The position numbers and the translations under genes are program-made. The notes beneath the pieces were generated by a model that was not told the DNA's origin, did no database searches, and was given only the letters and a program-made list of their open reading frames with translations. DNA of 64,000 nt from Lepus europaeus. Its lineage: Eukaryota > Chordata > Mammalia > Lagomorpha > Leporidae. Positions 43,303 to 55,626 of the stretch are shown in pieces (within the stretch, counting starts at the first letter, position 1; each line of letters opens with the position of its first letter). The stretch spans positions 38,484,077 to 38,548,076 of the forward strand of contig NC_084834.1 in the NCBI RefSeq assembly GCF_033115175.1. Direction: 5' to 3'.

Positions 43303-43621
43303 TTGGGCCAGTGCTGTGTCATGCTAGGCTAAGCCTCTGCCTGCAGTACCAGCATCTCTTATGGGTGCCGGTTTGAGTCCTGGGTGCTCCTCTTCTGAAC
43401 CAGCTTTCTGCTTATGGCCTGGGAAAGCAGTGGAGATGGCCCAAGTGCTTGGGCCTCTGTACCTGCATGGGAGACCTGGAAAAAGCTCCTGGCTCCTGGC
43501 TTCGGATCAGTGCAGCTCCCCATGGTGGCCATTTGGAGAGTGAACCAGTGGATGGAAGACCTTTCTCTCTGTCTCTCCTTCTGTCTTTAATCCTACCTCT
43601 TAAATAAATAAATAATCTTAA
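43303..43621 (+). mobile_element. C-SINE, intermediate
   Basis: Head 'gggccagtgctgtgtcatgc', tail AAATAAATAAATAATC. It abuts a reverse SINE tail to tail. Confidence 0.87.
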
Positions 43622-43877
43622 GGGAAGGGAGGGAGGGAGAGTTCTTCCATCCACTGGTTCTCTTTCCAGATGACTGCAACAGCCAGGACTAGGCCAGGCC
43701 AAAGTGAGGAGCTTCTTCTAGATCTCACATGTGGGTACAGGGACCCAACATTTGGACCATCTTCCGCTACCTTTCTGAGGACATTAGCAGGGAGCTGGAG
43801 AAGTGGAGCAGCCGGGACTTGAACTGGGATGCTGGTGTTGCAGGCAGCAGCTTTACCCATTATACCATAGCACCCTC
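43622..43877 (-). mobile_element. C-SINE, old
   Basis: Reverse copy lacking the distal tail. Head 'tataccatagcaccctccc'. Confidence 0.78.
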
Positions 43878-44194
43878 CCTGGAAGCCTGCTTTCAACATT
43901 TCTGTTCAAAATAGGACAGTCCCTGATGGTTATGATGGTTCAGTGTTTGGTTTTTCAGCCTTATAGAAGAGGAATAGCGATGGTATTCAATAGAAATGAT
44001 ACTTCAACTTTTGAATTTTGCTGTTTTCCCAGGCTAGCAATGTGCAATACAGTGATTTCAAATGATGCAGTACCACAGAAATGAGCCACAGTTGCCAGTC
44101 AGCCACATAATCACAAGAAAAATTCAATTCTCTGCAGTGTACTGTGTTGCTAAGCTGTGACATGCAGTAGGTTAGGTATGTTACATGTATTGGC

Positions 44195-44345
44195 TCATTT
44201 AATCTACACAAAACCCTATGAGGTAGTTTATATCCCTTCCCTGACCCATTTGGAGCAGCATACCCATAGGTAAGCAAACAGAGGCTCAACAGTGGTTAAG
44301 TGTCTCACTGCAGTTCACTTAGCTATTAAGTGACTCAACCAGTAT
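44195..44345 (-). mobile_element. MIR-type SINE
   Basis: 'ggctcatttaatctacacaa', 'ccctatgaggtagtttatat' and 'ggttaagtgtctcactgcag' match MIR in reverse. Confidence 0.7.
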
Positions 44346-44384
44346 TCAAAATCAAGACTTTAAAAAAAAAGTATCCCTTCATCG

Positions 44385-44660
44385 AGGCTATTTGTAAATT
44401 TATTGATTATGAGAGAAAGATAGGCAGAGAGCACACTCCCTCATCTGCTGTCACTCTCCCAAATATCTATAGTGGCTAGGACCTTGCTGGCAAAGCCAGG
44501 AGCCATGAACACAATCTAGAAACCCAAGTGCTTGAGCCATCACCACTACCTTACAGGGTCACCATTAGCAGGAAACTAGAGCTAGAATTAGATATCAAAC
44601 CCAGCTACTCCAGTGGGGAATGCAGGCATCTTAAATACCAGGCTGCATGAAACTCCTCAA
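44385..44660 (-). mobile_element. C-SINE, old, strongly diverged
   Basis: 'gagagaaagataggcagaga', 'ttagcaggaaactagagcta' and the head-end 'ataccaggctgcatgaa'. It is among the most diverged copies here. Confidence 0.6.
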
Positions 44661-44664
44661 ACCC

Positions 44665-44972
44665 CAAACTTTTTTTTTTAATTAGAGAGAAAAACAGAAA
44701 CAGAGGTAGAGCTCCCATTTGCTGGTTCAGTCCCCAAATGCCACAACAGCCAGGACTGAGCCAGGTTAAAGCTGGAAACTAGGAACTCATTCCACATCTC
44801 CCATATAGTGACAGGGACATAACTACTAGAGCCATCGTCTGCTTGCCTCCTAGGGTGTGCATTAGCAGGAAGTTGGAATCAGGAGCAGGAGCCAAATATT
44901 GAACCTAGGCACTCTAATATGGGACATAGGCATCCTAACTGGCACCTTAACTACTAGGCCAAATGCCTGCCC
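44665..44972 (-). mobile_element. C-SINE, old
   Basis: Reverse copy: T run, 'gctcccatttgctggttcag' and head 'aggccaaatgcctgccccc'. Confidence 0.75.
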
Positions 44973-45111
44973 CCAGAGCCAAGCTTTTAAACACTACAGT
45001 ATGCTGCCTATCAACCTGAAAAAGAAAAACCGAATACAAATTTAATGATAAATAGGGGAAGCAATTAATGTTGAAAAAAGTAGAAGGCAATGAATTAGAA
45101 TCTAGAAACAG

Positions 45112-45450
45112 GGCCTGTGCCGTGGCTTAACAGGCTAATCCTCCGCCTTGCGGCGCCGGCACACCGGGTTCTAGTCCCGGTTGGGGCGCCGGATTCTATC
45201 CCGGTCGCCCCTCTTCCAGGCCAGCTCTCTGCTATGGCCCGGGAAGGCAGTGGAGGATGGCCCAAGTGCTTGGGCCCTGCACCCCATGGAAGACCAGGAA
45301 AAGCACCTGGCTCCTGGCTTCGGATCGGCGAGGTGCGCCGGCCGCAGCGGCCATTGGAGGGTGAACCAACGGCAAAAAGACCTTTCTCTCTGTCTCTCTC
45401 TCTCACTATCCACTCTGCCTGTCAAAAATAATAATAAAATTTAAAAAAAA
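45112..45450 (+). mobile_element. C-SINE, young, perfect 15-bp TSD
   Basis: TSD AGAATCTAGAAACAG at 45097-45111 and 45451-45465. It belongs to the 'ggattctatcccgg' lineage. Confidence 0.95.
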
Positions 45451-45465
45451 AGAATCTAGAAACAG

Positions 45466-45779
45466 AGCAGATCAATAAAGGAGGTGGTTCTTTCAAATGA
45501 TCAATAAAAATGTGGCAAAAATAAAAATAGATTTTTTAACAACAGAAATTACATGAAGAATGAAAAGATAAACTAGATACCAAGGAAGTTATAAATATGG
45601 AGAATACTATGTATAACACCCTTTGTAGTTAACAAAATGTCTTATTGAGTACCTACCACGTGCTAGGCAGTCATGTGTATGAATTGCTAAAAATACTGCA
45701 AATAGCAAGAAGACACAATTTATGGAATTTGACAGATTTTCAGAGAGGAGGGCCCAAAATCTTTTTGTTTAAATTTTTT
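45466..45779. other. No gene recognised; small MIR-like patch
   Basis: 'gagtacctaccacgtgctag' near 45647 resembles the MIR 3' end. Otherwise unassigned. Confidence 0.35.
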
Positions 45780-46425
45780 TTAAATTATTTTCATTTTATT
45801 TGAAAGGCAGAAAAACCAGAGACAGGGGGAGCAATGTCATATGCCAGTTCATTCCTCAAATGTCACCAACAGCCAAGGCTGGGTCAGATCAGAGCCAGGA
45901 ACTCCATTTGGGTCTCCCATGTGGGTGGCAGGAACCCACGTACTTGAGGCATTACCTGGTGCCTCCTGGATGTGCATTAGCAGGATGCTGGATTGCAACC
46001 AGAGTAGATGGGACTCGAACCAGGCACTCAGGGACCAGCATTATGGCGCAGTGGATTAAGCACCACTCGTGATTCCACCATCCCATGTTTGTGCTGGTTT
46101 GAGTCCCAGCTGCTCCACCTCCAATCCAGCTCCCTGCTAATGGGCCTGAGAAAGTAGCAGAAGATGGCCTAGGTGCTTGGGCCCCTGCCACCTATGTGGG
46201 ATATGCAGAAGGAATTCCAGACCCTTAGCTATGGCCTGGCGCACATATGGCCATTACAGCCATTTAGGGAGTGAACCTCCTCCTCTTCCCTTCTCCCTCT
46301 CTCCCCTACCTCTTCCCATTCCTTCATTATAACTCTGCTTTTAATCTATTAAAAAAAAACACTCTGATATGAAATATTGGTGTCTGATGTGCTAACTTAA
46401 CTGTTGCACCAAATGCCCTCCCTCA
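45780..46425 (-). mobile_element. C-SINE, old, split
   Basis: The tail side is 45780-46030. The head side is 46358-46425 ('actctgatatgaaatattgg' to 'caccaaatgccctccctc'). A plus-strand SINE separates them. Confidence 0.72.
46031..46357 (+). mobile_element. C-SINE, old
   Basis: Inserted in the preceding reverse copy. CACTC at each edge is a weak TSD. The CT tract is mixed ('ctcctcctcttcccttctcc'). Confidence 0.8.
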
Positions 46426-46883
46426 GGACCAGAAATCTTGATTCTTTGGCTGACTGCACAACTGAGAATATATAGGGTTATATGCTTGTATTCCCAAGGC
46501 TAGGCAAAGATCAACTCCCTAAGAAAGAACCACCACCAGAAAAAAATCCCCAGGGCTCATAAAGGACCAGAAAACTTCAGAGTTCCTACCAACCAGAGTA
46601 AAGAGTCCTTGTTGAACACAGAAGGAATTCAGTAGAGTCCTTAGAAGGATCGTGCTTTAGTAATAAGGCTAAACTGGTCCTAGAGTAAAGGCTCTCTTAG
46701 AATTGCCCTAATGACATTTAACAGCTAGCCTTGAAAGTATGTAGGTGATCTACATGTAATTTAACTGCCTGTAAAACAAGATTCAACACTGTTGAAAAAG
46801 GTGGGAAAAAAATGCTGGAAAATCAAGACACCCAGCAATGTAATAATTCTAATGACCATTATGCAATAAAAAATTATCAGACA
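46426..46883. other. No gene or repeat recognised
   Basis: Unassigned sequence before the large L1. Confidence 0.35.
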
Positions 46884-47155
46884 AGGGGCTGGTGCTTTGG
46901 TGTAGTGGGCTAATAAGCCTCTACCTGCAGTGCCAGCATCAAATATGGGCGTCGGTTTGAGACCTGGTTGCTGCACTTCTGATCCAGCTCTTTGCTATGG
47001 CCTGGGATAGCAGTAGAAGATGACTCAAGGGCTTGGGCCCCTGCACCCTTGTGGGAGACCCAGAAGAAGCTCCTGGCTGCTGGCTTTGGATCTGCCCAGC
47101 TCCGGCTGTTGGGGCTATTTGGGGCTATTTGGGGATTGAACCAGCAGATGGAAGA

Positions 47156-47193
<38 letters not shown>

Positions 47194-47267
47194 CCCCCTC
47201 TCTCCCTTTGTCTGTCTGTAACTCTACCTCTCAAATAAATAAATAAAATCTTAAAAAAAAAAAAAAG
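46884..47267 (+). mobile_element. C-SINE, intermediate
   Basis: Full length with a tandem duplication 'ggggctatttggggctattt' at 47112-47135, and a CT tract at 47157-47200. Confidence 0.88.
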
Positions 47268-47604
47268 ACACGAAGAGTCAACAAAATGTGGTCCATAACC
47301 AGAAGAAAACAATTAGAAATAAAACAAATGAAAGAGATCATGGAATTAACAATAACTACACCAAAACCACTACTATGAACATAATCAAGGATTTGCAAGA
47401 AAATAGGAGCATAATGAGATAAATGAAATTTAAGAAAAGATGAAATGCAACTTCTAAACCTGTAGAATACAATACTTCACAATTTTTTTGAGTCACTGTA
47501 GGAGTTATCATAACAAATGCTGCAGAGAAAATGGATGAAATTCAAGCTATTCAAATTGTAGCATAAAAAAAAATAAGAGTTTCAATGTAAAAAATATGAA
47601 ATGG

Positions 47605-47935
47605 GGGCCGGCATTGTGGCACAGCAGGTTAAGCCTCCAGCATCCCATATGACCACCAGTTGGAGCCCTGGCTGCTCTGCTTCTGATCTAGCTCCCTGCT
47701 AATATACCTGGGAAAACAGTGGAAGATGGCCCAAGTACTTAGGCCCCTGCCCCGCACGTGGAAGACCCCGTTGGAGTTCCCAGCTCCTGGTTTCAGCCTG
47801 GCCCAGCCCCTGCTGTTACTGTCATTTGGGGAGTGAACCAGCAGGTGGTAGATCAGTTCTCTTTGTCTCTGTTTCTCCTTCTCTTTCTGTAACTCTGACT
47901 TTCAAGTAAATCTTTAAAAAAAAAAAAAAAAGTGA
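47605..47935 (+). mobile_element. C-SINE, old
   Basis: 'gggggccggcattgtggcac' to a 16-A tail. GAAATGG at both sides is the TSD. Confidence 0.88.
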
Positions 47936-48489
47936 AATGGTCTAATAAACGTGTAATTGGAATATCACTGAAGGGGAAGTATTTGAAGAAATAATCGCCA
48001 AAACATTTGTACCTTTGTTGAAAACTATAAATTCATAGCTTACTGAGCCTCAAGCAGAATAAACAGAAAGAAGGCATAATGAGAGCACTTCATAATCTAA
48101 TTCAAAAGAAAATTTTAAAAACCGTAAACAGTACATATGGAAGAGCAAAGATAAAATTCATCACTGCCTTTCAATCAGAAACATGAAAAACAGAATGCAG
48201 TGAAATATCTCTATAGTTAACAATAGAAAAAAATTAATCTAGGATATTCTGTGGTGCAAACACTCTTCAAAAGTAAAGGCAAAATAGGTATATTTTTCAA
48301 ATAAAATCTGAGTGAACTTGGCACAACAGGCTTGTGCTGTGAGAAACACTGGTGGAAGTTAGGGTGGAAAATGATGCTGTGAGGCAACTCATAACTACAC
48401 AAGCAGTGAAGGGCACCAGAAATAGTAAATATGTGAGCAAAGACTTTCCCCTCATTCAGAAATTTTTGTCAGAGATACCAAACTATTTA

Positions 48490-48992
48490 AACCCCTAGAC
48501 TCACATGAGAGACCCAGAAGAAGCTTCTGGCTCCTGACATCGGTCTGGTCATTTCAGCCATTTGGGAAGTAAACCAGCAGCTGAAAGTTCTGTCTCTGTC
48601 TCTCCTCTCTCTTTAACTCTTTCTTTTTCTTTTTCTTTTTAATTTTATGTATTTATTTGAAAGGCAGAGTTACAGAGAGACAGAGATAGAGAGGACTTCC
48701 ATCTGCTGGTTCACTCCCCAAATGGCAACAATGGCCAAGCAGCGCCAACCTGAAGTCAGAAGCCAGGAGCTTCCTCCAGGTTTTCCCATGGGAGTGCAGG
48801 GGCCCAAGGACTTGGGCCATCTTTTCCTGTTTTCCCAAGCCATAGCAGAGAGCTGGATTGGAAGTGGAGCAGCTGGGACTTGAACCAGCACCCACGTGGA
48901 ATGCTGGTACTGTAGCCAGAGGCTTTACTCGCTATGCCACAATACCGGTCCCTGTAACTGACTTTCAAATAAATAAATCTTTTTTTAAAAAG
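48490..48992 (+). mobile_element. C-SINE, 5' truncated, split by a reverse SINE
   Basis: Left 48490-48626 ('aaacccctagactcacatga' onward). Right 48954-48992 ('gtaactgactttcaaataaa'). Confidence 0.75.
48627..48953 (-). mobile_element. C-SINE, intermediate
   Basis: Reverse full-length copy in the CT-rich 3' end of the preceding element. Head 'gccacaataccggtccc'. Confidence 0.88.
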
Positions 48993-49091
48993 TGAAGAAT
49001 AGTTTGACAAGTTTTTTTTTTTTAAATCAACTACATCAATAACTAAATTTAGTTACTCAAAATTTTAATCACATTAATAGTCTAAACTTCA

Positions 49092-49424
49092 GGCCGGCGC
49101 TGAGGCACAGTGGGTTAACACCCTGGCCTGAAGCGCAGGCATCCCACATGGGTGCCAGTTTGAGACCTGGCTGCTCCACCTCCTGTCCAGCTCTCTGCTA
49201 TGGCCTGGGAAAGCAGTAGAAGATGGCCCAAGTCCTTGGGCCACTGCACCCATGTGGGAGACCAGGAAGAAGCTCCTGGCTCCTATCTTTGGATCGGCAC
49301 AGCTCTGGCCATTGTGGCCATCTGGGGAGTGAACCATCAGATGGAAGACCTCTCTCTTTCTGCCTCTCCTCTCTCTGTGTAACTCTCACTTTCAAATAAA
49401 TAAATAAGTCTTTTTTTAAAAAAC
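49092..49424 (+). mobile_element. C-SINE, intermediate
   Basis: Head 'ggccggcgctgaggcacagt', tail AAATAAATAAATAAGTC. 'agtctaaac' before and 'agtctacac' after suggest the TSD. Confidence 0.9.
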
Positions 49425-49449
49425 AGTCTACACTGTAATTTTTAAAAAA

Positions 49450-49745
49450 AATATTTATTTTAAAAGCAGAGTTAGGGAAAAACAGAGAGATCTTCCATCA
49501 GCTGGTTCACTCCCCAAATGGCCGTAATAGCCAGTGTTGGGCCAGGCCAAAGCCATGAGCTTCATCTGGATCTCCCATTTCCTTGGCAGGGGCCCAACTG
49601 CTTGGGCCATCTTCCACTGCTTTGCCAGGTTCATTATCAGGGAGCTGGATTGGAAGTGGAATAGCTAGGACTAGAACTGTTACTCACGGGATGCCTGCAT
49701 TGTAGGTGGCAGCTTAACCCACTGCACCGCAATGCCGGCCCCTAA
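49450..49745 (-). mobile_element. C-SINE, old
   Basis: Reverse copy: 'atatttattttaaaagcaga' to 'gcaccgcaatgccggcccc'. 'acactgtaatttt' before and 'acactgcaattt' after form the TSD. Confidence 0.87.
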
Positions 49746-49853
49746 ACACTGCAATTTAAAGAAAGAAATACCTCAAAAGATATAAGTTGCTAAATGGATT
49801 AAAAAACAAGACCTAACTAAGTATATGCTACCTATAAGAAATGTGTTTCATGG

Positions 49854-50205
49854 GGCCAGCACTGTGGCATAGCAGATTAAGCTGCCATCTGTAGTGCTGC
49901 ATCCCATATGGGCGCTGGTTCGTGTCCCTGCTACTCCACTTCTGATCCAACTCCCTGCTAATGTGCCTGGGAAAGCAGCAAAAAAATGACCCAAGTGCCT
50001 GGGTCCCTGCACTCACGTGGGAGACCTGGAAGAAGCTCCTGTTTTGGCTTTGGATCAGCCCAGCTCTGGTCATGTCAACCATTTGGGGAGTGAACCAGCA
50101 GATGGAAGATATTCATATTCATTCATTCATATTCTCTCTCTGTTTCTCTCTGCCTTTGCCTCTCTGTAACTCTTTCAAATAAAATAAATAAATCTTAAAA
50201 AAATA
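49854..50205 (+). mobile_element. C-SINE, old/intermediate
   Basis: Head 'ggggccagcactgtggcata'. An ATTC repeat ('attcatattcattcattcat') replaces part of the CT tract at 50111-50131. Confidence 0.87.
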
Positions 50206-50763
50206 AAAATAGTCTTCACAGGTAAAAATACACTTAGACTGAAAGACTGGAAAAAAGATTTACCTTGCAAATGGAAACAAAAAACAAGTAGCAGTAGCCA
50301 TGTCATATAAGACAGACTTTAAATTAGAAACTGCAAAAAGAGACAAAGAAGGACACTATATAATGATAAGAGGATCAATTCACCAAGAAGCTATACAACT
50401 ATATTTGCAAATATCACTAGACCTAACAGGAGATAAACTCCAATAGAACAATAGTGAGGGACTTCAATATCCCACTGCAATCAATGGACACATTATCCAA
50501 ACAGGAAATAAAAATACATCAGGGTTGGACCATACTATTGAGCAAATGGATCTAACAGACACTTACAGAACATTTCAATGGACAGCTAAATACACATTCT
50601 CCTCAGCACATGAAACATTTTCTAGGATAGACCATATATTAGCCCACAAATGAAGTCTCAGTTAATTTGAAAAGACTGAAATTATACCATGTATCATCTC
50701 TGAACACTGAACAATAAAAATAGAAATCAACAATAAGAACAACAGAAAATTTACAAAAAATGG

Positions 50764-51080
50764 AGGCTGACGCCGTGGCTTAACAGGCTAATCCTCCGCC
50801 TTGTGGCACTGGCACACCGGGTTCTAGTCCCGGTTGGGGTGCCGGATTCTATCCCGGTTGCCCCTCTTCCAGGCCAGCTCTCTGCTATGGCCCCAGGAAG
50901 GCAGTGGAGGATGGCCCAAGTGCTTGGGCCCTGTACCCACATGGGAGACCAGGAGAAGTACCTGGCTCCTGGCTTCAGATCAGCGAGATGCGCCGGCCAC
51001 AGCGGCCATTGGAGGGTGAATCAACGGCAAAGGAAGACCTTTCTCTCTGTCTCTCTCTCTCACTATCCACTCTGCCTGTC

Positions 51081-51117
<37 letters not shown>
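50764..51117 (+). mobile_element. C-SINE, young, with (AT)n tail
   Basis: Belongs to the 'ggattctatcccgg' lineage. Its A-tail has grown into an (AT)n microsatellite at about 51089-51116. Confidence 0.92.
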
Positions 51118-51121
<4 letters not shown>

Positions 51122-51188
51122 TAAACAACATGCCTAAATAATCAGTGGATCATTGAGGAAATTAAAAGGGAGATGAAAACATTGATTG

Positions 51189-51514
51189 GGGCCGGCACTG
51201 TGGCATAGTGGGTAAAGCCACTGCCTGCAATGCCAGAATCCCACTTGGGCACTGGTTCAAGTCCTGGCTGCACCACTTCCATTTCAGCTCTCTGCTGTTG
51301 CCTGAGAAAGCAGTAGAAGATGGCCCAAGTACCTGGGCCCTTGCACCTGGATGGGAGACCTGGAAGAAGCTCCTAATTCTTGGCTTTGGATTGTTCCAGT
51401 TCCTGCTATTGTGGCCATTTGGGGAGTGAACCAATGGTTAGAAGACCTCTCTCTCTCTCTCTGCCTCTGCCTCTCTGTGACTGCCTTTCAAATAAATAAA
51501 TAAATCTTATAACA
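51189..51514 (+). mobile_element. C-SINE, intermediate
   Basis: Full length. Tail AAATAAATAAATAAATC followed by an (AAC)n run. Confidence 0.9.
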
Positions 51515-51603
51515 ACAACAACAAACATTTCTTGAAACAAATGAAAATACAACATTTCAAAACTTGCGGAATACAGCAAAAGCAGTATTAAGAAGGAAGT
51601 TTA

Positions 51604-51927
51604 GGCAGGCGCCGCGGCTCACTAGGCTAATCCTCCGCCTTGCGGCGCCGGCACACCGGGTTCTAGTCCCGGTCGGGGCACCGATCCTGTCCCGGTTGCC
51701 CCTCTTCCAGGCCAGCTCTCTGCTGTGGCCAGGGAGTGCAGAGGAGGATGGCCCAAGTGCTTGGGCCCTGCATCCGCATGGGAGACCAGGAGAAGCACCT
51801 GGCTCCTGCCATCGGAACAGCGGCGGCCATTGGAGGGTGAACCAACGGCAAAAGGAAGACCTTTCTCTCTATCTCTCTCTCTCACTGTCCACTCTGCCTG
51901 TCAAAAATTTAAAAAAAAAAAAAAAGA
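51604..51927 (+). mobile_element. C-SINE, young, perfect 13-bp TSD
   Basis: TSD AGAAGGAAGTTTA at 51591-51603 and 51928-51940. It belongs to the 'ggcaccgatcctg' lineage, but lacks the GC-rich segment between 'catcggaac' and 'agcggcggcc'. Confidence 0.94.
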
Positions 51928-51978
51928 AGAAGGAAGTTTAAAGTGATAAGTGCTTACATTTAAAAAATAGGAAGATTT

Positions 51979-52610
51979 CGGCTGGCACCGTGGCTTAACA
52001 GGCTAGTCCTCCGCCTTGCAGCGCTGGCACACCGGGTTCTAGTCCCGGTTGGGGCGCTGGATTCTTTTTTTTTGACAGGCAGAGTGGACAGTGAGAGAGA
52101 GACAGAGAGAAAGGTCTTCCTTTTGCCGTTGGTTCACCCTCCAATGGTCGCCGCGGTTGGCGCGCTGCGGCCGGCGCACCGCGCTGATCCGATGGCAGGA
52201 GCCAGGTGCTTCTCCTGGTCTCCCATGCGGGTGCAGAGCCCAAGGACTTGGGCCATCCTCCACTGCACTCCCTGGCCACAGCAGAGAGCTGGCCTGGAAG
52301 AGGGGCAACCGGGACAGGATCGGTGCCCCGACCGGGACTAGAACCTGGTGTGCTGGCGCCGCAAGGCGGAGGATTAGCCTAGCGAGCCGCGGCGCCGGCC
52401 GCTATGGCCCAGGAAGGCAGTGGAGGATGGCCCAAGTCCTTGGGCCCTGCACCCGCATGGGAGACCAGGAGAAGCACCTGGCTCCTGCCTTCGGATCAGC
52501 ACAATGCCCCGCAGCGGCCATTGGAGGATGAACCAATGGCAAAAAGGAAGACCTTTCTCTCTGTCTCTCTCTCTCACTGTCCACTCTGCCTGTCCAAAAA
52601 AAAAAAAAAG
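51979..52610 (+). mobile_element. C-SINE, young, interrupted by an inverted young C-SINE
   Basis: The outer + copy has its 5' part at 51979-52062 (ending 'gcgctggattc') and its 3' part at 52401-52610 (from 'gctatggcccagg'). GGAAGATTTC on both outer sides is its TSD. The inner reverse copy (52063-52400) is full length with its own T run. About 35 bp of the outer copy ('tatcccggttgcccctcttc' region) are missing at the junction, and no TSD surrounds the inner copy. Confidence 0.92.
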
Positions 52611-53039
52611 GAAGATTTCAAGTAAACAATCTAATGAGGCATCTCAAAGACCTAGGAAAATAAGAACAAACTAAACCCAAAATTAGCAGCAGGTGAGAAA
52701 TAATAAGAGCAGAAATAAATAAAATCACAATACAAAACAAATAAAATAAAGATAATGCAAAAGATAAAAAAAAGAAAATCTGGTTTGTGAGAAGATAAAA
52801 TAGACCTTTAGCAAAAACAAAAAAGGAAATATTCAAATAAAATTAGAGATGAAAATTTTTTTATGCAGAAAAGCAGCTTATTCCACTATAAGCACTTACA
52901 CAGTTGGTTATGGAGAGTAAAGGCCTGCTGGTGAAACAGGTCACCCAAAATGGAGATGGTATTAAACTGGTGGTCGAGGACTAATTCAAAAAGAGAAAAA
53001 AAAAAAACAACTTTTACTAATGATTAATTTAAAATTTTT

Positions 53040-53368
53040 AAGGGATTTATTTATTTGAAAGAGTTACAGAGAGAGAAAAGGGGAGGCAGAGAGAGAGCGA
53101 GAGGTCTTCCATCTACTGGTTCACTCCCCAGCTGGCCTCAATGGCCAGAGCTGTGCCGATCTGAAGCCAGGAGCCAGGAGCTTCCTCCAGGTCCTCCCAC
53201 GCGGGTGCCGGGGCCCGAGGACTTGGGCCATCTTTCACTGCTTTCCCAGGCCATACATAGCAGAGAGCTGGATCGGAAGTGGAGCAGCCGGGACTTGAAC
53301 TGGCGCCCATATGTGATGCCAGCACTGGAGGTGTTGGCTTGACCCGCCAAGCCACAGCACTGACCCCC
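53040..53368 (-). mobile_element. C-SINE, intermediate
   Basis: Reverse full-length copy with a 4-bp duplication 'catacatagc' in the body. 'ttaatttaaaattttta' before and 'attaatttaatttttaaa' after are the TSD. Confidence 0.9.
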
Positions 53369-53466
53369 ATTAATTTAATTTTAAAAATAAATACTAGTTG
53401 TTGATTCACTCTTCTCAAGTTGACATTCTACCGGTAGTATAACTTTCGGTAAAAAACATGGATCTC

Positions 53467-53796
53467 GTCGGCGCCGTAGCTCAACAGGCTAGTCCTCCGC
53501 CTAGCTGTGCCGGCACACCGGGTTCTAGTCCCGGTTGGGGCGCCAGATTCTATCCCGGTTGCCCCTCTTCCAGGCCAGCTCTCTGCTGTGGCCCGGGAGT
53601 GCAGTGGAGGATGGCCCAAGTGCTTGGGTCCTGCACCCCATGGGAGACCAGGAGAAGCACCTGGCTCCTGCCTTCAGATCAGCGAGATGCACCGGCCGCA
53701 GCAGCCATTGGAGGGTGAATCAACGGCAAAGGAAGACCTTTCTCTCTGTCTCTCTCATTGTCCACTCTGCCTGTCAAAAAAAAAACCAAAAAAAAC
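53467..53796 (+). mobile_element. C-SINE, young, perfect 16-bp TSD
   Basis: TSD AAAAAACATGGATCTC at 53451-53466 and 53797-53812. The head starts 'gtcggcgccgtagctcaaca'. Confidence 0.95.
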
Positions 53797-53852
53797 AAAA
53801 AACATGGATCTCCACAACTTGGTGGTCCATGTTTAAAAAAAAGAAATCCCAG

Positions 53853-54196
53853 GGCCAGCGCCGTGGCTCACTAGGCTAATCCTCCGCCTTGCGGCGACCA
53901 CACCGGGTTCTAGTCCCGGTGGGGGCACCGGATTCTGTCCCAGTTGCCCCTCTTCCAGGCCAGCTCTCTGCTGTGGCCAGGGAGTGCAGTGGAGGATGGC
54001 CCAAGTGCTTGGGTCCTGCACCCCATGGGAGACCAGGATAAGTCCCTGGCTCCTGCCATCGGATCAGCGCGGTGTGCCGGCCGCAGCGTGCCTACCGCGG
54101 CGGCCATTGGAGGGTGAACCAACGGCAAAAGGAAGACCTTTCTCTCTGTCTCTCTCTCTCACTGTCCACTCTGCCTGTCAAAAAAAAAAAAAAAAA
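53853..54196 (+). mobile_element. C-SINE, young, perfect 13-bp TSD
   Basis: TSD AAAGAAATCCCAG at 53840-53852 and 54197-54209. It carries the doubled GC-rich segment ('ggccgcagcgtgcctaccgc'). Confidence 0.95.
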
Positions 54197-54833
54197 AAAG
54201 AAATCCCAGAAAGGAAAGAACTAGTGTAAAAACAGCTCAAGAAGTACAGTGATGAGCAAAATACATAGAGAAAGAGGAACATGTAATTTCAACAAAACTG
54301 AAGAGTTTGGTCTGTACAGAAAAATGTATATCCTGGGAAGTCAGGTGTGCAGATTTTACAGTAGGATCTGTATGAGTTGAATCTCCCTTAATTTCCTGAA
54401 TAAAAATGATACCTTACAGTATTTAAACTTCATAGCTCAGATGCCTACCTCAGTTGACTTTATTCCTTGATCACTCTAACATTAAATGAATCTGGAAAAA
54501 TCCTGGGTTGTAGTATAAGAAGGAAAAAATCACACATAGTGTTCCCCTCTGTGGCTACCTTTAACCTGAGTTTGTTACTAAAAAATTCCTGAAGAAAGTT
54601 TAAATATAAGATGGTGACTTTGCTGAATCAGGCTCCACAGTAGAAGACATCGCTGTTTGAGCTAATACCATTGTTGGTGGTACTATTACAGAGGGATAGC
54701 AGAACAAAGTCTGTGTATCTCAAAGCCAGTTAAGTCCATCTCAGGATGAGAAGAAAAACAGCCTGAAGTCACAAGAAATACAGATAAATCTAGGATCCTT
54801 GTCCTTCTGGATCCACACTTCTTCAGTATCTTT

Positions 54834-55241
<408 letters not shown>

Positions 55242-55480
55242 TCATTGGGGATTCCAGGAGAAATCAGAAATTGTAGCAGTGTGACCACTATGAATAAATA
55301 ACAGTTCTGGTGATCCATCTTCTGGGCATTATTCCTCTCCAATTTTACTTAAAACCCAGGCATTCAGTGGGTGAACAGGAAGCCAAGATAGTCTCATTGT
55401 GAAGTAACTATTCAACCTGGAATATTTCATACTTATGTGATTCAAAGGAATGCAATTTAAGTTTTGGATTTCTCAGATCC

Positions 55481-55616
55481 TGGCTCCTGCCTTCAGATCA
55501 GCTCAGCTCTGGCTATGGGGGCCATGTGGCGACTGAAACAGCAGATGAAAGACCTCTCTCTCTCTTTCTGCCTCCGCCTCTCTGTAGCTCTTTCAAATAA
55601 ATAAATTTTTTAAAAA
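55481..55616 (+). mobile_element. C-SINE, 5' truncated
   Basis: Starts at 'gatcctggctcctgccttca' and ends AAATAAATAAATTTTTT. It sits exactly where the RBBP4 copy loses its middle, so it probably marks the deletion junction. Confidence 0.85.
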
Positions 55617-55626
55617 ATGCATTCTT

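Noticed and set aside
47268-48489. Asn/Lys-rich plus-strand sequence as a novel gene
   Set aside because: It continues in order into the L1 ORF2 pieces downstream and has frequent stops, so it is L1 5' region.
52091-52531. Recurrent 60-146 residue proteins with phrases such as GGWPKCLGPAP or AQVLGPLHP, seen across the window on both strands
   Set aside because: These are translations of C-SINE copies. The repeated 'protein' follows SINE orientation and has no start or length conservation.
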